Part shown: positions 26,256-36,539 of the stretch, piece by piece
How positions within the stretch are numbered: the stretch's first letter is position 1
Layout of the letters: every line of letters begins with the position of its first letter
Assembly: GCF_028912405.1 (NCBI RefSeq)
Contig: NZ_JAKELO010000002.1
Span: 186,001 to 250,000, forward strand
DNA from: Methanogenium marinum
Lineage (GTDB): Archaea; Halobacteriota; Methanomicrobia; Methanomicrobiales; Methanomicrobiaceae
Length of the DNA: 64,000 nt
Direction of reading: 5' to 3'
Position numbers and translations under genes: made by a program
The notes under the pieces: generated by a model
Seen by the model: the letters and a program-made list of their open reading frames with translations, nothing else
What the model was told of the DNA's origin: nothing
Databases searched by the model: none

Positions 26256-27585
26256 TACTTCTCTAAATTTTCCAAGCCCAGTAGTTCTTGTCAACGATGG
26301 GTAATGTTTTTGTAAATATGAATCGGGCAAAGTAACGTCAACAAAAAGAAAAGATCTATGTACCCTGTGGGCGCCGCAATATGACCAAATATCAAAACGC
26401 CCGTATTACAGTACACGCCCTAAAATCAAAAGAATGTTCTGATCTTGCCGTAAACGCATTGAACCATAATCTTAAAATCCCTATTGACGGCCAATTAGGC
26501 CAAAAAACTCATTTTCAGACCCTTATTGGAATGTCAGTGAACCGTCTGTCCATTCACTCTATTGGAAATATCGCTCAGAAGGTACCGTGTGAGACATCAA
26601 TCAGATATCACCTATCAAAACTTGATCTACCAACTCTGGAGGATATGAATCCCAGAATTCTCACAGATGCTGCAGCCTCATCATTCAGGGAAGACAAAAA
26701 ATACCCGTTTGCAATCGATTTGACAAACGATCCATATTATGGAAAAATCGACGATACAAACGCAGATTACATTATCCGCAGCAGACCGAAGAAATCAACA
26801 ACCTCATTCTATTCATATGTGTCTCTGTACGTCATCCAGAAAGGAGAACGGCTGACACTTGCCGTTTTTCTGGTGAGAAAAGGTGTCAAGATGGTCGAAT
26901 ATGTCAGAAAATGTGTAGAGACAATCCATAATTTGAACGTGAATGTTGAAGTCCTCTGCCTGGACAGGGGATTTTATTCGAAGAATATGTTCACATTCCT
27001 TCAGGATGAAGTGATTCCTCACATTGTGCCGGTGAAAAAGCATAGCGTAGAAATAAAGGCACTCCTAAAGGGCAATAAGAGCAGATTTGGCAAATATACG
27101 ATGAAAAGCAAGGGGAAACCTCTTGAAATAGATATTGCCATTGACGTTCATTACCAGCAGGGAAAGCATGGGAATGTCAACTTGGGATATGTTGTTCATG
27201 GGATTGATTGGACAACGAGAAAGATCTACAGCACGTACAAAACGAGGTTTGCCATTGAAGCATCATATCGAATCAGGAACATCGTAAAATGTAAAACATC
27301 ATCCAAAAACGTGGTAGTTCGATATCTATATGCAATAATCTCTCTGCTGCTCAAGAACATCTGGGTCGTGTTGCAGCGAACCTACTTTTCTCCGGTGAGG
27401 AGAGGGCCGAGAACGATTGATGAAGATCTGTTCCGGTTTGATCAGTTCCAGATGATGACCTAGGAAGGTATTAAAAGAGTGTTGAGGCCAGTTACAGAAA
27501 TCCCTGTTATAAGGCTGCCGGTTTAGAAATTTGAGAATGGTGAAGCGAGGGGTGAATTTTCTTATGGAGGTAAATTAGAGAAGTA
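26256..27585 (+). mobile_element. ISH3-like insertion sequence with terminal inverted repeats
   Basis: About 1330 bp. The left end TACTTCTCTAAATTT (26256-26270) is matched by the reverse complement of the right end (27575-27585, TTAGAGAAGTA), 11 of 11 bases, with looser match inside. It encloses one intact transposase gene. No clear target-site duplication is visible. The 14-mer CATTACTTCTCTAA of the left end recurs at 34022-34035, perhaps a solo relic of the same family. Confidence 0.75.
26381..27463 (+). CDS. DDE transposase, ISH3-like
   Basis: 360-aa transposase. DDE-type motifs: first Asp in FAIDLTNDPYYGK, second in VLCLDRGFYSKNMF, and the glutamate in TRFAIEASYRIRN. These follow the layout of haloarchaeal/methanogen ISH3 transposases of the IS4 superfamily. 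It looks intact, so this is the likeliest active element in the window. A related but frameshifted copy is at 61463-62622. Confidence 0.85.
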   Translation: MTKYQNARITVHALKSKECSDLAVNALNHNLKIPIDGQLGQKTHFQTLIGMSVNRLSIHSIGNIAQKVPCETSIRYHLSKLDLPTLEDMNPRILTDAAASSFREDKKYPFAIDLTNDPYYGKIDDTNADYIIRSRPKKSTTSFYSYVSLYVIQKGERLTLAVFLVRKGVKMVEYVRKCVETIHNLNVNVEVLCLDRGFYSKNMFTFLQDEVIPHIVPVKKHSVEIKALLKGNKSRFGKYTMKSKGKPLEIDIAIDVHYQQGKHGNVNLGYVVHGIDWTTRKIYSTYKTRFAIEASYRIRNIVKCKTSSKNVVVRYLYAIISLLLKNIWVVLQRTYFSPVRRGPRTIDEDLFRFDQFQMMT

Positions 27586-27620
27586 CTGGTGTTTCAAAAA
27601 AAATGGATAATAGCAATCCT

Positions 27621-28688
27621 CTATAAATAAATCCTTTTGAGATATGCACTTAATTTTCGATATTTCATTTCACCAGGTATTGCTAAAAATAAGGCACATA
27701 TATTGGACAATAAGAAACCTAAAATGAATATTAATGTTGTTGATATTGATTCTTGAAAATTTACAAGGAAAGAAAAAATACTGTAATGTATTAAATACAA
27801 AGTATAAGAATAACCCGCAAACAAATGGACTATTGCATTCTTTTTATTCTTTTGATTTTTTTTCTTACTAAATAAATATAGAATCAACAAGATAGAAATA
27901 CTAATAAAGAAACCGAAATATGGATTATATACATTTAATTTACATATAACTATTGAAGTAGTTGATCCTATAAGACAGATTATGAGACCTAAACATGTCT
28001 GCAATTTATTTATATTCAAATACGATTCGTTTAATAAAACAAATATTCCCATCCCAAATATCCAAGTTAAAAATAAACCACCCCCAATACATCCAAACAA
28101 ATTGTAAATTGGAACTATTGAAAATATAAATAATACAAATAAATATTTATAATTTATGTGTTTCGACACAGTTCTAAAAATAATCCATCCAAAAAACATA
28201 TATATCCACCATTCAATTGCAAGTGTCCACAAAGGACGGCCTGTCCCGAATGTTGCCACAAAAGGTAGGAGTGGATAATTTTGTAGCATAAATAAATTTG
28301 AAATCAGAGTAAATACATTATATGATGAGTAATAAATATAATTTTCTGGGAACATTATCTGAAATATGTAATCTAATAATAATATGAATAGTAATGCAGG
28401 TATTAAACCTGCATATATCCTAGAAAATCTATCAATAAAATATTCTTTAAATGAATATCCTTTATTATTTATTTTTCTAACAGTGCTATATGTAATCAAA
28501 AAACCAGAAAGGATAAAAAATATTACCACTCCTATATTTTGAATATATGGAAAATTGGGTGGTTGTAAAAATTCAAATATTCCACAGAGAGCGATTCCAT
28601 GTCCAATTAAGACCAACTGGACTGCTATTATTCGTAATATATCCAAAAACAAAGAACAATTATGTGGTAAATTATAATTAAATTTCAA
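27621..28688 (-). CDS. Acyltransferase family 3 (OafA-like membrane O-acyltransferase)
   Basis: 355 aa, about ten membrane spans, AT-rich. The N-terminal FLDILRIIAVQLVLIGHG is the family pattern, with R and the H as catalytic region. FFILSGFLITYSTV follows, and later GRPLWTLAIEWWIYM, the second conserved block. Such enzymes acetylate or otherwise acylate sugars of surface polysaccharides. It sits alone between two insertion sequences, opposite in direction to the glycan operons, as transferred glycan-modifying genes often do. Confidence 0.88.
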   Translation of the reverse strand: MKFNYNLPHNCSLFLDILRIIAVQLVLIGHGIALCGIFEFLQPPNFPYIQNIGVVIFFILSGFLITYSTVRKINNKGYSFKEYFIDRFSRIYAGLIPALLFILLLDYIFQIMFPENYIYYSSYNVFTLISNLFMLQNYPLLPFVATFGTGRPLWTLAIEWWIYMFFGWIIFRTVSKHINYKYLFVLFIFSIVPIYNLFGCIGGGLFLTWIFGMGIFVLLNESYLNINKLQTCLGLIICLIGSTTSIVICKLNVYNPYFGFFISISILLILYLFSKKKNQKNKKNAIVHLFAGYSYTLYLIHYSIFSFLVNFQESISTTLIFILGFLLSNICALFLAIPGEMKYRKLSAYLKRIYL

Positions 28689-28937
28689 AATTTATTACAT
28701 CCCATAATATTGTTGTCGAAAATCCATTAACCCGTCTTTTCCAGTTGAAAATAAACAAGTGTGTTCTTAGTGATGTTTGAATCGACTAAAATGCAGAAAA
28801 CACTAAGATCTAATAAGATTGAATCTAATCAAAATATATCCTTTCCGATCGGCATCACAGTATCCACAGAAAAGAACTCACCCCTGAAACAATAATCCAC
28901 CAAAAGATCCATGTACGTTTAAGCAAATATCTACAAT

Positions 28938-30549
28938 ATGCCCCTCATTGATGGATTCGATGACGAATCAATCCTTTCCATCGACCACCATGATATAGTT
29001 TCCGATGCCTATGACTCCCTTTGAATCGCAAATATAATCGATGCCACTATCCCAAAAACGCGCCACCATAATCTCAACCATTTTCAGGTAGTCAAAACAA
29101 TGGCGCTCAACGGTCTGGGATTCATCGAACGCCGTCTGTATATCTTTCCTGAATTTTTTGACGATATCGCAGTTGAACGCCTCCTTGGCGAAGGAATAAC
29201 CACAGATCAATGATGATTTACTCGGCAGAACCCTGGACGCCATCGCAGAGTATGATCCCACCGAGCTTTTCAACGAAATCGTGTCAAACTGCCTCATTTC
29301 AACAGAATTCGGTTCGCACTGCATTCATGTGGATACAACCAACTTCAGTGTCACAGGTGAATATGAATCAGACTTTGGCACAGAAAAAATCAAAATAACC
29401 TATGGTCATCCAAAGGATGGTCGCTGGGATCTCAAGAGATTCGTCCTGAGTATGGCATCAAACCAGCATGGCATACCTCTTTTCCTTCAGACATTTTCCT
29501 GGAATGAATCCGATAAAGAAACGCTCAGAACCATTATTGAAAATCTCAAAAACAATCTGATATCAGACGAAAAAGTATACCATGTAGCGGATTCTGCCTT
29601 TTATACCCGGAAAAATCTTCAGATTGTTGGGTAGCACACGTTCTGGATTACCCGGGTACCATCTTCCATCAAAGAGGCAAAGGATCTGCTCGCATCAGAG
29701 TGCCAGTTCAAACCATGCAAAGATGATCGATATTCCTATTTTGAACAGGTGAGCGAATATGCTGGCATCACGCAGAAATGGGTCCAATATTATTCCGAGC
29801 CCACGTATGAATAGAAAAAAAAGAGGTTTAAAGAGAAACTTGACAAAAAAATGCTTTCTGCAAAGAAATCGCTCCGAAAAATAGGTGCAATTGAATCCAA
29901 GTGTGAGCCAGATGCGCACAATGTCGCGCAAAGATGGTTGAGCGATCATCCGCTGTTCTGGTTCAGTGAATACAAAATTATTACGATTCAGGGGAGGGCA
30001 GAAAAGAAACGTGGTCGGCCAAAGACTGGTGAACTAATGGTTCCAATATTCAGGTTCGAAGCGGATATTGAATTTAATGAAGAAGCAGTTGAAAAGGAAC
30101 GGCAAAAACTCAGCCGGTTTATCCTGGCAACGTATGATACTGCAATATCTGCAGACGAACTGCTTTACAACTACAAAGAACAGGGAACAGTTGAGAGAGG
30201 ATTCCAATTCCTGAAAGACAAATCATTCCTGGTTGCAGAGGTATATCTAAAGAAACCATCCCGTATCCAGGCGTTATCGATGATCATGGTTCTGTGTTTG
30301 TTCATATACTCAATGACTGAGTTCCGTCTGAGAAAAGAGCTGGAAAAATCAGGTAAAACAGTGACCAGCCAGACAAAGAGACATACACAAAGGCCAACAA
30401 TGAAGTGGATATTTTTCCGTTTCAGAAGGGTTCGTGAGTTTTGATTTGTAGAAGTTGGGAGGAAAATAAAAAGAATTCCGAATCTAAATGAGGAATTTTG
30501 GAGGATATTGCGGCTTTTGGGTGCGGATTATGAAAAATATTACACTTGA
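28938..30549 (+). pseudogene. IS1634-family transposase, multiply broken
   Basis: A whole IS1634-type transposase can be followed along the plus strand but across frames. It starts ATG 28938 (MPLIDGFDDESIL) with an early in-frame TGA. VKTMALNGLGFIERRLYIF leads to a frameshift near 29205. Then come GRTLDAIAEYDPTELFNEI, IHVDTTNFSVTGEY and VADSAFYTRKN, stops at 29632 and 29812, and GTVERGFQFLKDKSF. A TGA follows VREF, with the last part ILRLLGADYEKYYT ending at 30549. At least four disabling changes make it a dead element. Confidence 0.85.
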
Positions 30550-30587
30550 AAAAATTGGTGCGGAAAGTGGGAAATTACTGCGGAATC

Positions 30588-31562
30588 TCAGATTACTTTT
30601 CGAGTCCATATATTAGGTGATATATTTGATTCTTTTGGAAAGTCGTTAGTGTCTAATCTTTCTAAAGAAAGAGCATTTGATCTATTCAGCATAGCAATAT
30701 CTACTCTTGTTGTAAATGCAATTTTACAATTTTTTTCCTTTAATATATCAATTAAAGAGTCATTATAAGAACCATATGGATAACACATAATCCATTCATC
30801 AATGTTGACTCCAATTTTTGTTAAAAATTTTAATGATAAATCAATCTCACTTTCTTGTTTCTCTCGAGGAAGTTTATCCAGCCAATAGTGATCATATCCA
30901 TGACTACCGATATACATGCCATTCCTTACCATGCAACGTAGTTGATCAATATTCATATACAACTCTCGCGAAAAAGCAACCTCGTCCGCCGAAACATGCT
31001 TTGCAAATAATTCACCAATTATTAAATTTCGTGCTTGTTCATCTAGTTCATTTTGTAATAGCCTTTTTACAAAAATCACTTCTTTTGTGTCATATCTACT
31101 TTCACAAGCCAATTTGTTATAATAGTATTCATTGGTGTTTAAACTAAATTGATCACGATATTTATCAATACACAAATATAATTCTTGGATAAGACAGTTT
31201 ATGTCCATTGATGCTAAAAGAAAATGAATTTTATTAACTCCAAGAACCTTTTTTTCTTCGATTGCTTTAGCAGGAGGAAAAAATACACCTTGAATATTCC
31301 TTTCATCTAGAATAGGAAATACTTCTGTATAATGGTCAATATAAGCATCATCAAAGGTTAAAAGGGCTGAATTTTTTGGTAAACTACGATTATGGTAGAT
31401 ACCCTCAAGACAGTCATTTATAGTTACAAATTGATAATATTTACTTAAATAATCAAGTTGGTTTTTAAATTGGCTTACCAATAATCCTTTAATAGCAGGA
31501 AACCGCGTATAGGGAAGTTCCCTTACAAAGTGATACATAATCACAGTGACTTGGTTACTCAT
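30588..31562 (-). CDS. Polysaccharide deacetylase (NodB-homology domain)
   Basis: 324-aa carbohydrate-esterase-4-like protein removing N- or O-acetyl groups from glycans. It has VIMYHFVRELPYTRF at the start, the catalytic/metal motif LLTFDDAYIDHY, the metal histidines in GSHGYDHYWLD, and CYPYGSYNDSLIDIL. The insert between motifs 1 and 2 is long (about 110 aa), as in nonulosonate-cluster deacetylases. No signal peptide, so it probably acts in the cytoplasm. Its ATG directly follows the stop of the GNAT gene; the two form an operon. Confidence 0.88.
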   Translation of the reverse strand: MSNQVTVIMYHFVRELPYTRFPAIKGLLVSQFKNQLDYLSKYYQFVTINDCLEGIYHNRSLPKNSALLTFDDAYIDHYTEVFPILDERNIQGVFFPPAKAIEEKKVLGVNKIHFLLASMDINCLIQELYLCIDKYRDQFSLNTNEYYYNKLACESRYDTKEVIFVKRLLQNELDEQARNLIIGELFAKHVSADEVAFSRELYMNIDQLRCMVRNGMYIGSHGYDHYWLDKLPREKQESEIDLSLKFLTKIGVNIDEWIMCYPYGSYNDSLIDILKEKNCKIAFTTRVDIAMLNRSNALSLERLDTNDFPKESNISPNIWTRKVI

Positions 31563-32702
31563 TCATTCAGCTCCTTTGGATATCGCTTGTGCTATTTTTG
31601 CAATTCTATCTCTATCAGAATCGGCTCTAGTAAAATAAACGTCCTCTTCTGTCATAAGTGAGATCCTTTCTTGATATGGTTTACTATATAAACCAAAGTA
31701 TTCCAAGTTTGGACGATTTTCTATAGGTGAGGTAACTTGTGGAAATAGACATACATCATCATCTTTGACACAAATGAAACCAATTTTTTTCAAAATATTA
31801 CCATATCTTTCCCCGAATGCCGAAAAATCTATATAAACATCCCTGCGTTCATTAGCATCAGTAATGATTTTCGACACAACAGTATCAATAAAAGAATCCT
31901 CCCCATAAATATCAACGATCCTAGTTACATATAAATCCGTAGGAACAAGGCGCTCTCTTCGTGCTATTGCATAAGCAAAGATTTTTTTATCAATGACATA
32001 TGCAATGACGCTATAGTTGATATAGGGATTATTTATGAAACGCCATCTTATATATTCTATATCTCGAAAAACAATAGCATTTTCTTTGAAAGTATAACCA
32101 ATTGTAAAATTATCAATGTTACAACTATTGATACGAACTACCTTCTTATCTTCTGATGCAATAGGCTGAATGTTTCTTGATTCAAAAATATTTAATAATT
32201 TTCGAGATTTATCTAGATCATTCCCAATTATTTTTACAACTTCAAAAGATTTTTCATCTAAATTTAGAATATACCGATTAAATCTTTGAAAACCAAAAAT
32301 ATTCACTTTTTGACTTTTATAAAATTCTGCTGTTTTATAAGTAAATCCAATAACACCAAAAACATCAAATTTATTCATAAATAGAGTCACAAGTTGTTTT
32401 CCTATCCCCAAGTTTCGATATTCTGGAAGTGTATATGCATTTACAGCCCATAAAAGTTGAACTGGTTGATTGTTTAATAATAATTTGCATAATATTCCCC
32501 CAAGATGACCTACAATCTCATCACGATCATTTACTGCAACAACACAATTCAGTTCTGATCCTTGCCTAAATGAAGGTCCTCCAAAAAACCACTCTAAAAA
32601 GTTTAAATCTTGGAAAATTGTATCTTTACCGTATGCTTGAATATAAAAAAATTGCAATTCTCTAATATCCGTTGGTTTTAAAGTACGAATAGTATAATTC
32701 AT
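31563..32702 (-). CDS. GNAT-family N-acetyltransferase, two-domain
   Basis: 379 aa. The N-terminal GNAT domain has IRTLKPTDIRELQFFYIQA and the acetyl-CoA motif LPEYRNLGIGKQLVTLF (about residues 92-108). The C-terminal half resembles a second, degenerate GNAT-like fold (YIRWRFINNPYINYSVIAY is a pattern often seen in these long proteins). AT-rich and coupled to the polysaccharide deacetylase gene. A role in decorating a surface sugar is inferred from context. Confidence 0.78.
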   Translation of the reverse strand: MNYTIRTLKPTDIRELQFFYIQAYGKDTIFQDLNFLEWFFGGPSFRQGSELNCVVAVNDRDEIVGHLGGILCKLLLNNQPVQLLWAVNAYTLPEYRNLGIGKQLVTLFMNKFDVFGVIGFTYKTAEFYKSQKVNIFGFQRFNRYILNLDEKSFEVVKIIGNDLDKSRKLLNIFESRNIQPIASEDKKVVRINSCNIDNFTIGYTFKENAIVFRDIEYIRWRFINNPYINYSVIAYVIDKKIFAYAIARRERLVPTDLYVTRIVDIYGEDSFIDTVVSKIITDANERRDVYIDFSAFGERYGNILKKIGFICVKDDDVCLFPQVTSPIENRPNLEYFGLYSKPYQERISLMTEEDVYFTRADSDRDRIAKIAQAISKGAE

Positions 32703-32812
32703 AGCATCAATTCATCTCTTTTACTAGTATTCTCTGGAAACTATTAAAATAAGTAATGTTTCTATTAATCGTTTGCTTCAACTAATGAATATAATTATAG
32801 CCCAAACACCGG

Positions 32813-33904
32813 TTATTTTTTAGGGATTATGTCGAGCCCCAGTTTCTCTGCCAGATCCCTCACCTGCTTCGGCACCTCAGTCATGATCGAACGGGTTTCA
32901 TAATTGATCATGAACACTTTGCTCAGTTTCAACAGCACATCCTTTGGTGAATATTTCCTGTTTAGTTCTGCTTTCTTAAGTCGCTGAATCAACCGGCAGT
33001 AGAGATACAATGAGATAAATGCAACAAAGAAATGACCAAACACTGAATCCACATCCCTTAGATACATTTTATCAGCACCCAACTCCGATTTGAATGTCTC
33101 AAAATGCTTCTCGACACCTTCCCTTGATTTATACAACTCATAGATCTTTTCAGGTTCAGTGTCATGGTTTGACAGAATCAGCATCATTCCGGCCTTTTTC
33201 AGTCTTTCCCTAAGTTCTTCCCGTTTAATCGTTCCTTTATCCAGCTGACTGTACAGCGACTTTTCTTCTTCCAGAGCAAGATCGGTGTCCTTAAATGCAT
33301 ATACCCATGTGCCATCAACACTTTGTCGGCCACAATGAATCAGACTGCCGTGATAATGCAGATGCTTCGTCAGATGAATCCTTTCCGAATAATATGTGCT
33401 GTTTCTTCGTAACGGTTGAATATACTCAATCTTCCGTTCATCAAAGACCGGAAGCAGAGCTTCAGAAATGAATCCCCGGTCCATTATCAGAAGTTTGTCT
33501 CTGAGATCAATCTCATCAAGTGAGGTTTCAAGCGTACTGACATCTTTAATAGTTCCAGGCATCCCGCGAATCATCACCGGCAATCCTGATTCTACGCTGC
33601 TAAAGAGAGCAATGTTCACCTGAGGGAGGTCAGATTTCTTTCTGTTGAAACCATATCCACCAATGTGTAGATTTTGAAACTCGGAGAAGACATAGGATAG
33701 ATCATAGATTAATTGATGCTCACTCTTTGCGAGATGAGAGAAGAACTCATGCTGGGCAGCAAGGTCAGAACCAATTGATTTCAGAGCTTCACTGAGAACC
33801 TTAGGATCACAATTTGGTGCGATCTCTTTCGGAGAATAAAGCTTATCCCATTTATCTTTAATTCGTTTAAGAGGAGTGTAGCCGTCGATTCTGGTGAATA
33901 CCAT
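32813..33904 (-). CDS. IS4-superfamily transposase, N-terminally shortened
   Basis: 363 residues including GMPGTIKDVSTLETSL, the DDE Asp in LLIMDRGFISEALL, and a late YKSREGVEKHFETFKSEL with the catalytic Glu. The upstream frame continues as EYFPNYWHEIVAM but hits a TAG about 14 codons before ATG 33904, and family members are usually longer at the N-terminus. So the element is probably dead. No terminal repeats were found. Confidence 0.75.
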   Translation of the reverse strand: MVFTRIDGYTPLKRIKDKWDKLYSPKEIAPNCDPKVLSEALKSIGSDLAAQHEFFSHLAKSEHQLIYDLSYVFSEFQNLHIGGYGFNRKKSDLPQVNIALFSSVESGLPVMIRGMPGTIKDVSTLETSLDEIDLRDKLLIMDRGFISEALLPVFDERKIEYIQPLRRNSTYYSERIHLTKHLHYHGSLIHCGRQSVDGTWVYAFKDTDLALEEEKSLYSQLDKGTIKREELRERLKKAGMMLILSNHDTEPEKIYELYKSREGVEKHFETFKSELGADKMYLRDVDSVFGHFFVAFISLYLYCRLIQRLKKAELNRKYSPKDVLLKLSKVFMINYETRSIMTEVPKQVRDLAEKLGLDIIPKK

Positions 33905-34245
33905 TGCAACAATCTCATGCCAATAGTTCGGGAAATACTCCTGAATCTAAGGGAGTTTTTCACTATACTCCACATTTATTTCATCCTACGAAAACGCGCA
34001 CTTATGCAGAATTTCAGGGCACATTACTTCTCTAACGCAAACTATGATTTTCAGTTAGGGAATATTTCTAAATCTAACTTCTTCTCAAGCACTCTTACCC
34101 TCTTTGGAACTTCTGAAGAGGATATCTAAAAACCAATTTTTTTCCAACTCGAATTTGAAAATTTCTGAAAATTACGCACTTTTGCTTAATATATTGTTAT
34201 CAAAACTCTAAATCATAATTCTTCTCAATAGCTATCGCTATCATA

Positions 34246-35206
34246 TTACTGTTGTATCAACCCATTCAGGCGATAAAGATTGTAAGCAAAGAACGACATC
34301 ACATTTTTAGCATGAACTCTCTCAACAGTTGTCTGCAAAACGTGGCCTCCATGAAAGGTACACTTAATCACAGCGTATGGCAATTCAACCAATGATCTGG
34401 TTCGGGATATTGCTCTGTTCCTACGTTTATCCTTTTCACTCAATGAATGTCCCCCTTGTTGCTCTTTTCATCGTTTTGTCCATCGAAGCATTTGGTTTAA
34501 CTCCAAAATACCCCTTGTCGCGGCAAACAGTTTCTCCCTTCATTGAAAGATCAATTCTGCTATCATGAACATTGGCAATAGTGGTGTGAAGCCGCCAAAC
34601 AATCAGGTTCTCTTTATCAATCAGATTGTGAACTTTATACCCAAAATATGACTTATTTCCCTTTTTAATCCACCCCCCGTCTTTTGATCGTCTTGTTTTT
34701 GCTTCATCTCCGCGAGGTTTATCTTTCTTATCGTGTCCTGGATTTGATGTGATAAATGATGCATCCTGAAGAACCCCACGAGTAATTATAATCCCTTTCT
34801 CTTCAATTTGTCTTTGTAATTCGTCCCAGATTTGGTCTAAGACTTGTTCATTAATCAGTCTCTCTCTAAAAAACCAAATTGTTGAATGATCGGGGACAAA
34901 CTTAGGATAACCCAAAAAGTTTCTGAATGAAATTCTATCGTTAGCTTGCCTTGCTAATTCGGAATCTGAAAGACTGTACCACTGTCCTAAAAGAAGCAAT
35001 TTAAGCATCACTATTTCATCGACATTGGGTCTTCCGCCAAGCCCTGTTTTGTTTGAAAATAGAGGAGAGAGAATTGGTCTGAAACATTCCCAGTTGATCA
35101 GTTTGTTGACTTTGCTTAATTTATCTTCTTTTAAAATAATTCGTGAATATTCATCCCTAAAAACAAAATTGGCAAAGTTACTCATGACAGTTGAGGGATC
35201 TGGCAA
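34246..35206 (-). pseudogene. IS5-family transposase with one frameshift
   Basis: The first 240 codons (from 35206) read a normal IS5-type transposase: RPNVDEIVMLKLLLLGQWY, SLSDSELARQANDRISFRN, VPDHSTIWFFRERL, GVLQDASFITSNPGHDK and VCRDKGYFGVKPN. A run of five C (plus strand, 34451-34455) throws it out of frame. With four, the next part GHSLSEKDKRRNRAISRTRS and VERVHAKNVMSFFAYNL would follow to 34246. Probably one protein of about 320 aa inactivated by a single base. Confidence 0.85.
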
Positions 35207-35555
35207 TATAAGCTAATATTGGTTAAAGCGGGGGGTTTCGAAATTATCAAATATAGATATATATAACCCCTTAACCTTCAGCATCTATCTTTATTAACGC
35301 TCTTCATACCATAATTTTTTATGATTTCGATATATTCTTTCACTACATATCCAGCAAGACCTGTGAAAAATGATGTCTCCCATTCACTATAACCCGCGAA
35401 ATATAACTTGTCAAACCGTGTTCCATCCTTTATGCAGTGGTCTGTAGACTCTGGCGTGTGATCTATAACCTGAGATAGGGATCTATGAACCTAGTGGTCA
35501 TTTTCTGCGCTGTTTAGGACGTAATATATATTGAGACTAATCAAATAATTATCAT
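35207..35555. other. Gene-free spacer upstream of the nonulosonate operon
   Basis: No gene. It contains a TATA-like tract (about 35256-35268, ATAGATATATATAAC) and AT-rich sequence just before the first operon gene (35525-35553). Some of it may be the outer end of the IS5-type element. Confidence 0.4.
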
Positions 35556-36539
35556 ATGAAAATATTGATTATTGGATTGGGTAGCATTGGATCAAAGCAC
35601 TTAAAAAATATAAAATGTTTATGCCCCAATGCTGAAATAAATATATTACATTTGAAAAATAAAATAAATAATCAATCAGTAACAGGGATTAATAATATTT
35701 TTTTTGATCTGAACTTGGCTATTGAGAGTAAACCGGATATTGCATTTCTTACTTGCCCAGCTCCACTACATATACCAATTGCCAAAGAGTTGGCAAAAAA
35801 TGGTGTTAATTTATTCATAGAAAAACCTATTTCAGATAACCTCAATGACATCAGTCAATTTATCGAATTATGTGCCAAAAATAGAATTGTTGTAATGATT
35901 GGTTATAATCTACGTTTTAATCCAGCTCTGTGTGCAGTAAAAAAGGCATTGGACAATAATTTAATTGGAAAATCCCTATCTTTTCGAGCCGAAGTAGGTC
36001 AATATTTACCAGATTGGCGCCCTAGATCAGACTATCGCAAGTGTGTTAGCTCCCATAAAGAGACTGGGGGAGGGGCATTATTAGAATTGAGTCATGAAAT
36101 TGATTATGCACGATGGTTAATGGGGGAAGTGGGTATAGTAGACGCAGTCGTAGACCATATCAGCGACCTGGAAATGGATGTTGAAGATATTGCGGAAATA
36201 AATTTAAAATTTAAAACCGGTGCGTTGGGAAATATCCATCTTGACATGATAAGCCGGTCTAATATACGTAATTGTAAGATAATCGGAACCGAAGGTACAT
36301 TATTTTGGGATGGGGTTAAGAACATTTCCAAAATATATTCATCAAAAACAGGCAAGTGTTCAAATTTGTGTGAATCTTCTGATCGAAATGATACATATCT
36401 CATGGAAATTCAGCATTTTTTTGACTGTGTAAAAACAGGCAAACAACCTAAGATAACGATTGAAGATGCTCGAAAAGATTTAGAAATAGTTCTCGCAGCA
36501 AAGAAATCGTCTCTTGAACAAAGGAGTGTGATATTATGA
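35556..36539 (+). CDS. Gfo/Idh/MocA-family oxidoreductase
   Basis: 327-aa NAD(P)-dependent sugar oxidoreductase. N-terminal Rossmann fold ILIIGLGSIGSKHLKNI (residues 3-19), the EKPISDNLND motif (Lys of the catalytic EKP), and a C-terminal sheet domain with GGGALLELSHEIDYARWLMG. It is first in an eight-gene run for a nonulosonic acid. Genes of this family accompany legionaminic-acid clusters, but its exact step is unproven. The stop overlaps the next start by 4 nt. AT-rich. Confidence 0.82.
   Translation: MKILIIGLGSIGSKHLKNIKCLCPNAEINILHLKNKINNQSVTGINNIFFDLNLAIESKPDIAFLTCPAPLHIPIAKELAKNGVNLFIEKPISDNLNDISQFIELCAKNRIVVMIGYNLRFNPALCAVKKALDNNLIGKSLSFRAEVGQYLPDWRPRSDYRKCVSSHKETGGGALLELSHEIDYARWLMGEVGIVDAVVDHISDLEMDVEDIAEINLKFKTGALGNIHLDMISRSNIRNCKIIGTEGTLFWDGVKNISKIYSSKTGKCSNLCESSDRNDTYLMEIQHFFDCVKTGKQPKITIEDARKDLEIVLAAKKSSLEQRSVIL

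Noticed and set aside
28968..29324. Minus-strand frame of 118 codons
   Set aside because: Antisense to the IS1634 pseudogene, whose plus-strand family motifs are clear.
33905..33960. TAG read as pyrrolysine extending the IS4-like transposase
   Set aside because: No pyl genes are in the window, another TAG lies just upstream, and the element is surrounded by decayed insertion sequences; ordinary nonsense decay is simpler.
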